NCBI GenBank assembly: GCA_964531735.1
Contig: CAZHGD010000008.1
Location: forward strand, 23,435 to 87,434
DNA from: CAZHGD01 sp964531735
Lineage (GTDB): Bacteria; Armatimonadota; UBA10988
Direction of reading: 5' to 3'
DNA: 64,000 bases
Both the position numbers and the translations under genes were made by a program. Positions 52,854 to 60,670 of the stretch are shown in pieces. The first letter of the stretch is position 1. Each line of letters begins with the position of its first letter. The notes beneath the pieces are model-generated. The model worked only from the letters and a program-made list of their open reading frames with translations, was not told the DNA's origin and made no database searches.

Positions 52854-54851
52854 ATGGCCTCGTCGACCAACCTGCCGCCCGAAGCCCCATCCGGCAGTGG
52901 GACCCTCCGTCTGCGCGCCCTGGTCCTGGGCGTCGCGGCGGTCATCCTGTTGGCATTCGTGACGGTCTATGGCGACATGGTCGTCCAGCAGGTGCAGATC
53001 GGCATCCTCCAGTTCGCGCCGCCGGCGGTCGGGGCGTTGTTCGTGCTGGTGCTGCTCAACCGGCTGGTGCGCTGGTTGCTCGGACGCGGCGCCCTGGCGC
53101 GGCAGGACCTGCTGCCGCTCTATGTGATGATGACCATCGCGGTCCTCATGTGCTCGCGCGGCACCATCGAGAAGCTCATCCCGCCGTTGGTCAACGTCAA
53201 CTACTACGCCACCGCCGAGAACCACTACATGGAGCTGTTCGGTCCCTACCTACCGAAGCAGCTCATCGTGTTCGACCCGCGTGGCGACATCATGCAGCCG
53301 GTGGTCAAGTCCTTCTACCAGGGCAACGCCGCCGTGCCGTGGTGGAGCTGGGTGCGGCCCATCGTCAACTGGACCGGGCTGCTGACGCTGGTCTACGTCA
53401 CCTTCTTCTGCCTCGCGGTGATCCTGCGGCGCCAATGGGCCGACCACGAGAAGCTGTCGTTCCCGCTGGTCACACTGCCGCTGACGCTGATCGACGAAGG
53501 GCACGCCAAACCGTTCCTGCGCAACCGGCTGACCTGGATCGGCTTCTGCATTCCGACGGCCATCTACCTGATCAACGGCCTGCACGCCAACATCCCGGCG
53601 GTGCCCGAGATCCGGCTCAAATGGGTGCTCAACGAGTTCCTGACCACCCGGCCCTGGAGCGGCATGCACTACACGCCGGTGCAGGTCTCATTCGGCGCCA
53701 TCGGGTTCTTCTACTTCCTGGCCAGCGACCTGCTGCTCAGCCTGTGGGTGTTCTTCCTGCTCACCCGCCTGACCGATGTCATCGGCACCCAGCTCGGTTA
53801 CGACCTGATGGTCATGCCGCAGTACCCGTGCCGGCTCTACCATGGCTACCAGATGGCCGGCGCCTACACCGTCCTGGTCATCTACCTGCTCTACACCGGC
53901 GGCCGGCACTTCCAGCCCATCTTGCGCAGCGCCTGGCGGCGGCACCACGATCTGGCCGCTGACGGACCCGATGACGAAGTGCTGCCCTACCGCACGGCGC
54001 TGTGGGGCTGCGTGCTCGGGTTCCTCGGTTCGGTGGCCTGGTGCTGCTACGCCGGCCTGAACACCTGGATCGCGGTGGTGGAGCTGGGCATCTACCTGTT
54101 CGTGGTGGCCGTGGTCCTCTCGCGCGGTGTCGCCGAGGCGGGTTTGCTGCAGACCGAAACCAGCTTCCGGCCGCTGGACGTGATCCGGTTGTTCCGGGCG
54201 CACTGGACGCTCGGTCCGCGCAACATCACGCTCCTGTCGATGCTCGACACCGTGCTCACGCGCGACCTGCGCGGCGAGCTGCTGAGCAACTTCCTGGACA
54301 GCCAGAAGATGGCGCACGAGCTGCGCTACCGGCCGCGTTCGCTGCTGCTGCCGACGGTGCTGGCGGTGTTCACCGCGCTGCTCGCCGGCTGCTACGTGTT
54401 CCTCAAGCTGAACTACACCTTCGGCAACGTCACGCTCTACGGCTACCCCGGCTGGAACGCGCAGATCCAGACCATGGAGGCGGCCAACGCGCTCAACCAG
54501 CACGCGCCCAAGCCGGCCGCGGCGGTGCCGTCGTTCCTGGCCGGTCTGTCGCTCTGCGGCGCGCTGGTGGCGCTCCGCACGACCATCGTCTGGTGGCCGC
54601 TGCACCCGCTGGGCTACGCGGTCAGCGCCTCCTGGACGCTGATCGTGTTCTGGTTCTCGGCCTTCATCACCTGGCTGGTCAAGGGCCTGATCCTGAAGAG
54701 TGGCGGCATGAAGACCTACCGGCAGGCCATGCCGCTGTTCCTCGGACTGATTCTGGGCACCTTCGTCACGGCCTCGTTCTTCACCGTGGTGGCCGTGCTG
54801 AGCAAGATGTACCAGTTCAACTTCATGGCGCCCAGCCTGGGCTTCGACTAG
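52854..54851 (+). CDS. Polytopic membrane protein of the DUF6785/DUF6784 type (665 aa)
   Basis: About a dozen hydrophobic helices. The pattern is that of large membrane proteins known from Planctomycetota and Armatimonadota: an N-terminal half with LPLYVMMTIAVLMCSRGTIEKLIPPL and a conserved cytoplasmic-type loop WADHEKLSFPLVTLPL, and a C-terminal half with WWPLHPLGYAVSASWT and SGGMKTYRQAMPLFLGLILG. The second half recalls oligopeptide-transporter-like folds, but function is unknown. The ATG at 52854 has GAGGAG upstream. It is divergent from the kinase across 225 bases and convergent with the next gene (13-base gap). Confidence 0.82.
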   Translation: MASSTNLPPEAPSGSGTLRLRALVLGVAAVILLAFVTVYGDMVVQQVQIGILQFAPPAVGALFVLVLLNRLVRWLLGRGALARQDLLPLYVMMTIAVLMCSRGTIEKLIPPLVNVNYYATAENHYMELFGPYLPKQLIVFDPRGDIMQPVVKSFYQGNAAVPWWSWVRPIVNWTGLLTLVYVTFFCLAVILRRQWADHEKLSFPLVTLPLTLIDEGHAKPFLRNRLTWIGFCIPTAIYLINGLHANIPAVPEIRLKWVLNEFLTTRPWSGMHYTPVQVSFGAIGFFYFLASDLLLSLWVFFLLTRLTDVIGTQLGYDLMVMPQYPCRLYHGYQMAGAYTVLVIYLLYTGGRHFQPILRSAWRRHHDLAADGPDDEVLPYRTALWGCVLGFLGSVAWCCYAGLNTWIAVVELGIYLFVVAVVLSRGVAEAGLLQTETSFRPLDVIRLFRAHWTLGPRNITLLSMLDTVLTRDLRGELLSNFLDSQKMAHELRYRPRSLLLPTVLAVFTALLAGCYVFLKLNYTFGNVTLYGYPGWNAQIQTMEAANALNQHAPKPAAAVPSFLAGLSLCGALVALRTTIVWWPLHPLGYAVSASWTLIVFWFSAFITWLVKGLILKSGGMKTYRQAMPLFLGLILGTFVTASFFTVVAVLSKMYQFNFMAPSLGFD

Positions 54852-54864
54852 GCCGTCGGGCGTC

Positions 54865-55689
54865 TCAACCGAACCGCTGGACGAGCGCGGCGTTCTCGGC
54901 GGGCTCGTCGCGGAAGCGTGGGAACATGCCGACGATCACACCGTCGGTCGGCTTGAGGTTGGCAAAGGCGAACTCGAAGGCCGCCGCGGCGCCTTCGGGC
55001 GTCTCGGCCTGGCGCCCGCCGCCGAGGATTTTGAACGCCAGGCACGGCCGTTCGACCTCGCGCACCACGGCGCACATGGCCGCCGGATCGCCCGGCAGGA
55101 AGTTGCCCCAGAGCGGCACCTGCCCCAGCTCGGCCTGCAGCTCCTCGGGCGTCCGCGTCAACTGATAGAAGCAGGTCATATAGAGATCGACCGGCCAACC
55201 AGCGTCTTCGACGAAGCGGATGACCTCCGGATTGTGGGCCGAAACGCCGGCCAAGGTGCTCAGGCCCTTGACCCGTGACACGAACTCGTGGATCTGCTGA
55301 CTCTGGCCTTCGCGGTACAACCGGTCGGAGACGCCGCCATGGTGGACGATGGCGATGGGCCGGTGGCGGCGAACGCCGTCGGCCAGCGCGGCGTCATCGC
55401 TGAGTTGCGGGCCACTGGTCAGCAGGATCCAGTTCACCTCGTGGCCGTTCTCGCGCAGACGGGTCAGCGTCTGGTCGATCTTCTCGTGCCAGGAGGTCTG
55501 CCAGGTGTTGATGCCCGCCGCCAGGCAGCGCACCACCAGGTCGTAGATGCGGTCGAGGGTGAAGTAGTCCAGCATGACCTGGCCCATCATCGACCCCATG
55601 TACGAGAAGCCCAGCACCGGATTGGCGCCGACCACCAGGCGGCTGACGCGGTGCGGTCCGAGCTGGATCAGCGGCAGTTCGCTCGCCAT
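54865..55689 (-). CDS. Aldo/keto reductase-like TIM-barrel protein (274 aa)
   Basis: The opening LIQLGPHRVSRLVVGANPVLGF is the usual first strand of the aldo/keto reductase barrel. AGINTWQTSWHEKIDQTLTRL then replaces the family's 'GINFFDTA' block. The canonical catalytic Tyr of that block is missing, so activity is doubtful. Later strands show PIAIVHHGGVSD and LSTLAGVSAHNPEVI, equivalent to the reductase's HRPD and GVSNF regions. AAGGAG lies six bases before the ATG at 55689. It follows the Gfo/Idh gene by 16 bases, so the two oxidoreductase-like proteins probably act together, perhaps on a sugar or polyol (inference). Confidence 0.78.
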   Translation of the reverse strand: MASELPLIQLGPHRVSRLVVGANPVLGFSYMGSMMGQVMLDYFTLDRIYDLVVRCLAAGINTWQTSWHEKIDQTLTRLRENGHEVNWILLTSGPQLSDDAALADGVRRHRPIAIVHHGGVSDRLYREGQSQQIHEFVSRVKGLSTLAGVSAHNPEVIRFVEDAGWPVDLYMTCFYQLTRTPEELQAELGQVPLWGNFLPGDPAAMCAVVREVERPCLAFKILGGGRQAETPEGAAAAFEFAFANLKPTDGVIVGMFPRFRDEPAENAALVQRFG

Positions 55690-55705
55690 GTGCGTCTCCT
55701 TGGCG

Positions 55706-56968
55706 CTACTCGCCCTCATAGCCACTGGCCCGCCAGTCGGCCTGCGCGGCGGCCAGGTCCTCGGCCGTCGGCTCGCGGTTGCCCAGGATGCTGGCCGGCG
55801 GCTGGCCGGGCCCGGCGTCCTCGGGGAACGGCGACCAGTGGTCGTCGGCGACCGCGGCGCGCGCGGCGCGGTCGCGGAAGTCGGGCAGGTCCACCGGCTG
55901 GCCGTTGGCTAGCGCGCTCTGCCAGGCGACGATGCCCACCGACGACATGGCCACCGCGCGGTACACATCGAGGTACGGCGGCTCGCCGGAGCGAATCGCG
56001 TTGGCGAAGTGGAAGCAGGTGAAGAAGTCGCCGCCGCCGTGGCCGGCCTGCCGGGCGAGGTCACCATGCTCGGGCCAGTCGGGTGTGTAGACGCGCTCGA
56101 GTTCGGTGCCCTCGGGCACGTCCCAGGCTTCGTGCCACACCCGCACCTGCCCCGGACCGAAGTAGCCCGCGCCGCGCGTGATCTCCATCGCGCCGCGCGT
56201 GCCGTGCAGCCGGTAGAAGTTGCTGTGCCCCGGCAGGCCGGTGCCGAGCAGCTTGAACACCGCGCCGTTGTCCATGCGGCAGAGGATGACCGCGGCCGGG
56301 TCCCTCGTGCGGGCGGTGCCGACGTTGATCTCAGGGGCGGCCATCGACAGCGCGTTGACCGATACCGGCCGGGTGTCGGTGATGCCCATCAGCGGCGCCA
56401 GGGCATGGGTGCAGTAGTAGGTCGGCGGCAGCACGTTGCGCCAGTGGTGCCGCCCCGGCGAGATGCGGTTGCGGTCCGCCGTGGCCATGGGATGGTTGTA
56501 CTCACCCTCGGCGTAGAGCACGCGGCCGATCTCGCCGGTGTGGTAGAGCCGCACCATCTCCTGGCTGAACGCCGTGTAGAGGTAGTTCTCGGCCAGCATG
56601 TAGGTGCACCCGCTGCGCTCCACCGCCTCACAGAGCGCCACGGCCTCGGCCAGCGTCTTGTTGGCCGAGGTCTCGCTCATCACATGCTTGCCGGCGGCCA
56701 GCGCCCGGATGGCGAACGGCGCGTGCTGGTGGAAGTAGTTGGCCAGCACGACCGCATCGAGGTCATGTTCGAGGAAGCGGTCGTAGTCGGTGTAGGTCGC
56801 CACGCCGAACCGCTGGCCCACCTCGCGCAGGCGGCTCTCCCAGGTGTCGCACAACGCCACCAGTTCCATACCGACGCCGGCGCCGGCGCCCTGGGCGAAG
56901 CTCTGCCCGCGCCCGACACCGACCACACCCACCCGGATGCGCTTGCCTGGTTCAACCTGCGTGCTCAT
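55706..56968 (-). CDS. Gfo/Idh/MocA-family oxidoreductase (420 aa)
   Basis: An NAD(P)-dependent sugar or inositol-type dehydrogenase fold. The Rossmann motif VGVVGVGRGQ is at residues 13-22, LDAVVLANYFHQHAPFAIRALAAGKHVM follows (split over two elements), and the C-terminal alpha/beta domain ends before residue 400. The usual EKP motif after 'GKHV' is replaced by SETSAN, so the common catalytic lysine is absent at that place. The start is ATG 56968, six bases after AGGTGG; an ATG two codons upstream overlaps that site. It is the first gene of a pair with 54865-55689. Confidence 0.92.
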   Translation of the reverse strand: MSTQVEPGKRIRVGVVGVGRGQSFAQGAGAGVGMELVALCDTWESRLREVGQRFGVATYTDYDRFLEHDLDAVVLANYFHQHAPFAIRALAAGKHVMSETSANKTLAEAVALCEAVERSGCTYMLAENYLYTAFSQEMVRLYHTGEIGRVLYAEGEYNHPMATADRNRISPGRHHWRNVLPPTYYCTHALAPLMGITDTRPVSVNALSMAAPEINVGTARTRDPAAVILCRMDNGAVFKLLGTGLPGHSNFYRLHGTRGAMEITRGAGYFGPGQVRVWHEAWDVPEGTELERVYTPDWPEHGDLARQAGHGGGDFFTCFHFANAIRSGEPPYLDVYRAVAMSSVGIVAWQSALANGQPVDLPDFRDRAARAAVADDHWSPFPEDAGPGQPPASILGNREPTAEDLAAAQADWRASGYEGE

Positions 56969-57082
56969 GTCCATCCACCTTGCCGCCCGCGGCGGCTCGG
57001 CCGGGGTTTCGGCACCGGTCGCGGGAGCCCTGCCGCGAATCGGTGTCTTTGCGGGCACTGGGCAGGCGACCCGCCGACCAAC

Positions 57083-57088
57083 TATAAT
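57083..57088 (+). promoter_or_regulatory. -10 element of the antitoxin-like gene
   Basis: A perfect TATAAT ten bases before the ATG at 57098. The predicted transcript start (about 57095) leaves only a few bases of leader, so the mRNA would be nearly leaderless. No good -35 is seen at the right distance. Confidence 0.55.
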
Positions 57089-57097
57089 GGTCGCATC

Positions 57098-57334
57098 ATG
57101 ACCGCCAAGGTGCAGCGGATAGCCGCCGAAGTCAGTGCGCTCGCCGACCAGGAGATGGAGGAGTTCCTCGCTTGGCTGGCCGACTATGAACTGCGGCAAG
57201 CCGACGCGTGGGACGCGGCGATCGCCAGCGACTCGCAGCCTGGCGGCGGCTTGGCGGCCCTGATGCGCCGGGCGCGCGAGGACATCGCTCAAGGCCGGAC
57301 GCAGCCCCTTGACCAAGTCATCGACGACCTCTGA
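57098..57334 (+). CDS. Antitoxin-like small protein, orphan (78 aa)
   Basis: An acidic, mostly helical protein (MTAKVQRIAAEVSALADQ, EFLAWLADYELRQADAW, DSQPGGGLAALMRRAREDI) ending with PLDQVIDDL. This layout, especially DSQPGG followed by a helix and the PLD-E/Q-VID tail, is familiar from antitoxins of RelE/ParE-type pairs (recognition from memory). No toxin gene follows: the next gene begins 80 bases later and is unrelated. It is hidden in a longer frame that runs antisense through the Gfo/Idh gene. The TATAAT just upstream supports the ATG at 57098. Confidence 0.7.
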   Translation: MTAKVQRIAAEVSALADQEMEEFLAWLADYELRQADAWDAAIASDSQPGGGLAALMRRAREDIAQGRTQPLDQVIDDL

Positions 57335-57413
57335 CTTCCGTGCCGCCGGCCGTTGTCAGCCAGAGGACCCGTTGTCCGGTTGCCGAAGCCCAGCGGCGAT
57401 CGGGGCTGGTCCC

Positions 57414-59285
57414 ATGGCTGACATCTTCGTTTCGCGACTCGGCGACAGTACCACCGGACGCAGTTGGGCCACCGCCTTCCGGAGTCTCCAGGCGGCGTTG
57501 CAGGCCGTGCCGGACAACCGCGGTGGCCACCGCGTGATCGTTCGGCCCGACACCTATGTCGAGGCCAACCTCTGGCCGGCCCATCCGGGCGCCGCCGGGG
57601 CCTACAACCAGTTGGTCGCCGACGTGGACGGCGCGCTCGGCTCGGGTCGGCGCGGGCAAGCCGTGCTCGACGCTTCCGATCCGGGCCAGGGCTTCAAGAG
57701 CTACGACTGGTGGGGCAACCTGCGTTCGTACCAGCAAGGCTGGTCGCAGGCGCACACCGAGCAGACCTTTTCGGCAGTCGGCTGGGACCGCTGGCACCTG
57801 CGCCACCTCTACGCCACCGGTGGCGACGGCGGTCTGTTCTTCGACGGCACCAACCGCGTCGAGCCGTTCAGCGTGCTCGTCGAGGACTGTGTCGGCATCG
57901 GCCGGGCCTTCGGCGGCGGCGTGGCCAGCGTGCTGTCGCGTGCCGACGAGCCGATCACCTTCCGGCGCTGCCACCTGTGGTGCCTCGACTGGTGGGGCGA
58001 CGCCGCCGGCGCCTACCTGCGCGTCGAGAACCCGGCCATGCCCGAGCGGCCCGACGTGCGGTTCGAAGACTGCACCCTCGTCGGGCCCGACAACGCGCTG
58101 AAGTCCGGCAATCCCGGCTTTGCCACCTACACCCGCATCGGCGTTGACGGTTGCCGCCTGATCGCGCTGAACTTCTCGCAGCCGCACGGCCAGCCGGGCA
58201 CCGGCGTGATCCACAGCACCATGCACGGGCGCTACCTGCACGTCGACCTGGCCGACACCACGGTCATGGGCTATCGCGTGTTCGGCTGCGGCAAAGCCGC
58301 GCCGGCCGGGGCCGAGACTGGCGCGATCGGCTACACGACCCGCGGGTCGGTGCGCTCCTACGTGCAGTTCCAGCAGGCGACGCCGGCCGGCTTCACCCGC
58401 TTGTCCGGCTGGCCGGCCGAGACGTTTGCCCATCTGGCCCCGCCGGCGCCGGTGGACGCCGGCCCGGTGAAGCTGCGCCGCGAGCGCGTGTGCGAGAACC
58501 TGTGCGAGGTGTCGCCGGTGCTCTGGCAGGGCCGACTGACGCTGCTGGAGTGTCATCGGCCGCCGACCGGCGGCACCGCCACCGACTACTACCTGACGCT
58601 GACCGACGTGGCCAGCGGCCGGCGGCTGGCCCGGTTCGCCGAGGGCTATAGCCTGGCCTGTGCGTTCGTCAGTGGCGACCGTTGCACCGTCTACGCCTCC
58701 CGCTGGATGAACGGCAACTGGCACGATGTGACCGTGTTCTGGTCGACCGACCTGGTCCACTGGCAGCAGCAGATCGCCATCACCCAGGAGGCCGAGCACC
58801 TGTTCAACAGCACCGTCTGCCAGGGACCCGACGGCTACGTCATGGCCTATGAGAGCGACGATCCGCGCTGGCCGCCCTTCACCATCAAGTTCGCGCGCAG
58901 CACCGACCTGCTGACCTGGCACAAGGTGCCCGACGTCGTCTTCGGCCCCGACCGCTACGCGGCCTGCCCGTGTCTGCGCTACGCCGGTGGTTGGTACTAC
59001 CTGCTGTATTTGGAGCACCGCAGCCCGCGCTGGCACTTCGAAACCTGGGTGGCGCGGTCGCGCGACCTGGTGCACTGGGAGTTGAGCGTGGCCAACCCGG
59101 TGCTGGCGCCGACCGGCGACGACGAGGGCTGCAACGCATCCGACCCCGACATCATCGAGTTGGACGGCCGCACTTACCTGTACTACTGCGCCGCGGACCA
59201 GTTGACCTGGTCGAACATCAAGCGCGCGGTCTACGACGGGCCGCTGCCGCAGTTCTTCGAGGCGTGGTTCAGACCAGAGGACTGA
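57414..59285 (+). CDS. Beta-helix plus GH43-like beta-propeller protein (623 aa)
   Basis: Two halves. Residues 1 to about 320 resemble a right-handed parallel beta-helix of the pectate-lyase type: TTGRSWATAFRSLQAALQAV is the common opening, and many short strands follow. Residues of about 360-620 look like a five-bladed propeller of the GH43/GH32 type, with repeating FWSTDLVHW, ARSTDLLTW and ARSRDLVHW blade motifs and NASDPDIIELDGRTYLYY. No signal peptide is visible from the ATG at 57414, so it may act inside the cell or use another export route. The ribosome site is weak. It probably handles plant-type oligosaccharides (inference). Confidence 0.78.
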   Translation: MADIFVSRLGDSTTGRSWATAFRSLQAALQAVPDNRGGHRVIVRPDTYVEANLWPAHPGAAGAYNQLVADVDGALGSGRRGQAVLDASDPGQGFKSYDWWGNLRSYQQGWSQAHTEQTFSAVGWDRWHLRHLYATGGDGGLFFDGTNRVEPFSVLVEDCVGIGRAFGGGVASVLSRADEPITFRRCHLWCLDWWGDAAGAYLRVENPAMPERPDVRFEDCTLVGPDNALKSGNPGFATYTRIGVDGCRLIALNFSQPHGQPGTGVIHSTMHGRYLHVDLADTTVMGYRVFGCGKAAPAGAETGAIGYTTRGSVRSYVQFQQATPAGFTRLSGWPAETFAHLAPPAPVDAGPVKLRRERVCENLCEVSPVLWQGRLTLLECHRPPTGGTATDYYLTLTDVASGRRLARFAEGYSLACAFVSGDRCTVYASRWMNGNWHDVTVFWSTDLVHWQQQIAITQEAEHLFNSTVCQGPDGYVMAYESDDPRWPPFTIKFARSTDLLTWHKVPDVVFGPDRYAACPCLRYAGGWYYLLYLEHRSPRWHFETWVARSRDLVHWELSVANPVLAPTGDDEGCNASDPDIIELDGRTYLYYCAADQLTWSNIKRAVYDGPLPQFFEAWFRPED

Positions 59286-59324
59286 ACGAGGTGCGGTGGC
59301 GGCCAGCGTGGCGGCAGGCATCGA

Positions 59325-59359
59325 CGATCGCCCTGGCAGGCTTGCTGCCAGGGCGATCG
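59325..59359. terminator. Bidirectional terminator-type hairpin
   Basis: CGATCGCCCTGGCAG (59325-59339) and CTGCCAGGGCGATCG (59345-59359) form a perfect 15-bp stem with a five-base loop, in the 96-base gap between two convergent genes. There is no T-run on either side. Confidence 0.7.
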
Positions 59360-59381
59360 CGGCAAGAATGCGACAGCCCGC

Positions 59382-60500
59382 TCAGTGCTCGGCGATGCGC
59401 CGGTAGATGAGCGCCGATAGGCTCGACAGGTTCAGCGCCATGGCCTGCGCCTTGTTGGCCAGTTCCAGGTTGCGCGCGCGGATCTGCTCCCACTGCTGGC
59501 GCACCCGCTCCTTCATGCGAGCGTACCCGCGTGGGTTGACCTGCTCCAGGTAGCGCTCGTAGGCGGTCTGCCGCAGGTTGACCTCCTGCTGGACGCGCGC
59601 CAGGCGCGGCGACGACGCGACCACTGTGCGCATGTCGGCGAGGTCGGGGTAGACCGGGAGTGGCGGCACGAAGGCCGGTGTGGGTGGCAGGCCCAGGGCC
59701 GTGGCGTTGCGTTGGCGTTCAGCCTCGTCCTGCTGGTACTGGCGCATCAGTGCGGCGTTGGACTCCGCCGCCCGCGACTCGGCGTCGCGGCAGCTACGGT
59801 CGAGGGCGGCGTTCAGTTCCTGGAGCATGTCGACGGTGTCCGGAGCGATGCTGGGCGGGTCGGACAGGCTGCCGGCACCGCCGTACGGACCGGCCCCGCT
59901 GGCCTGATCGGGCAGACACTCACCGCGGGCGATCCGGCTGAGCGGTGCGCTATCGTCAACCGGTTGCCAAGCAGACGGCGCGGGGTTGCTGGAGGTGCCC
60001 AGCCGCACGCTGGCCAGCACCGCCCCCAGCAGCTTGGCCTCGTAGGGCGTGACGCCGGGGCGGACGATCAGCGTCAGTACGAGTGACCTGCCGGACACCT
60101 TGGTGACCAGACTGGTCAGGCGGATCACGCCGGGCTCTTCGCCGCCGCCGAGCAGCCAGACGCGGCCGCCCACGGACTGCATGGCCGGCCGCAGCACGCG
60201 GATCCGGCCCTGCGACATGCGTCGCATCGGCTCGACGCACTGTTCGACGTAGACGCCCTCCAGGTCGAGGCCCTTGGGCGCCTGCGACGTGATGACCAGA
60301 CGTGCCCGGCCGGTGGGGCAGATGAGTCCGACGGCATGGTCATCGGGTGTGCCCCGTTGCTGGCAACTCCAGTCGGCCGGATAGGCGACCTCGAACACGC
60401 CCAAGGGATGTCGGAAGGCCCGCACCTCCTGGGCGACCGACGGACCGACCAGCCCAACCACTGACCACAGCGCAACCAACCGGGCGAACCGCCCCACCAT
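59382..60500 (-). CDS. Secreted protein of unknown function (372 aa)
   Basis: I do not recognise the family. The signal peptide is MVGRFARLVALWSVVGLVGPSVAQ, with AGGAG seven bases before the ATG at 60500. Residues of about 25-180 form an alpha/beta domain with HPLGVFEVAYPADWSCQQ and ARLVITSQAPKGLDLEGVYV, similar in style to PsbP/MOG1-like or DUF1795 domains. A Pro/Gly/Ser-rich linker follows, and the last 150 residues are Gln/Arg/Glu-rich helices likely to form a coiled coil. It is transcribed divergently from the GT-C-like gene and ends at the hairpin 59325-59359. Confidence 0.75.
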   Translation of the reverse strand: MVGRFARLVALWSVVGLVGPSVAQEVRAFRHPLGVFEVAYPADWSCQQRGTPDDHAVGLICPTGRARLVITSQAPKGLDLEGVYVEQCVEPMRRMSQGRIRVLRPAMQSVGGRVWLLGGGEEPGVIRLTSLVTKVSGRSLVLTLIVRPGVTPYEAKLLGAVLASVRLGTSSNPAPSAWQPVDDSAPLSRIARGECLPDQASGAGPYGGAGSLSDPPSIAPDTVDMLQELNAALDRSCRDAESRAAESNAALMRQYQQDEAERQRNATALGLPPTPAFVPPLPVYPDLADMRTVVASSPRLARVQQEVNLRQTAYERYLEQVNPRGYARMKERVRQQWEQIRARNLELANKAQAMALNLSSLSALIYRRIAEH

Positions 60501-60670
60501 GCTGTTTCTCCTCAGCCTGTCACTACCAGACGAACGGGCGAGACCGGGCATTCCCGCCACTGGCCACCGAGCGGTGCCGCGCTGGGTGTAACGGTAGGTC
60601 GCCGCCGACCGTCGGGATCACCGAACCTGGGGTCAACGGCCGGCGGCCGTCCAGAAGGAGCGCGGACTCA

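Noticed and set aside
56009..57097. Long frame leading into the antitoxin-like gene
   Set aside because: It runs antisense to the Gfo/Idh gene. TATAAT and the domain boundary place the real start at 57098.
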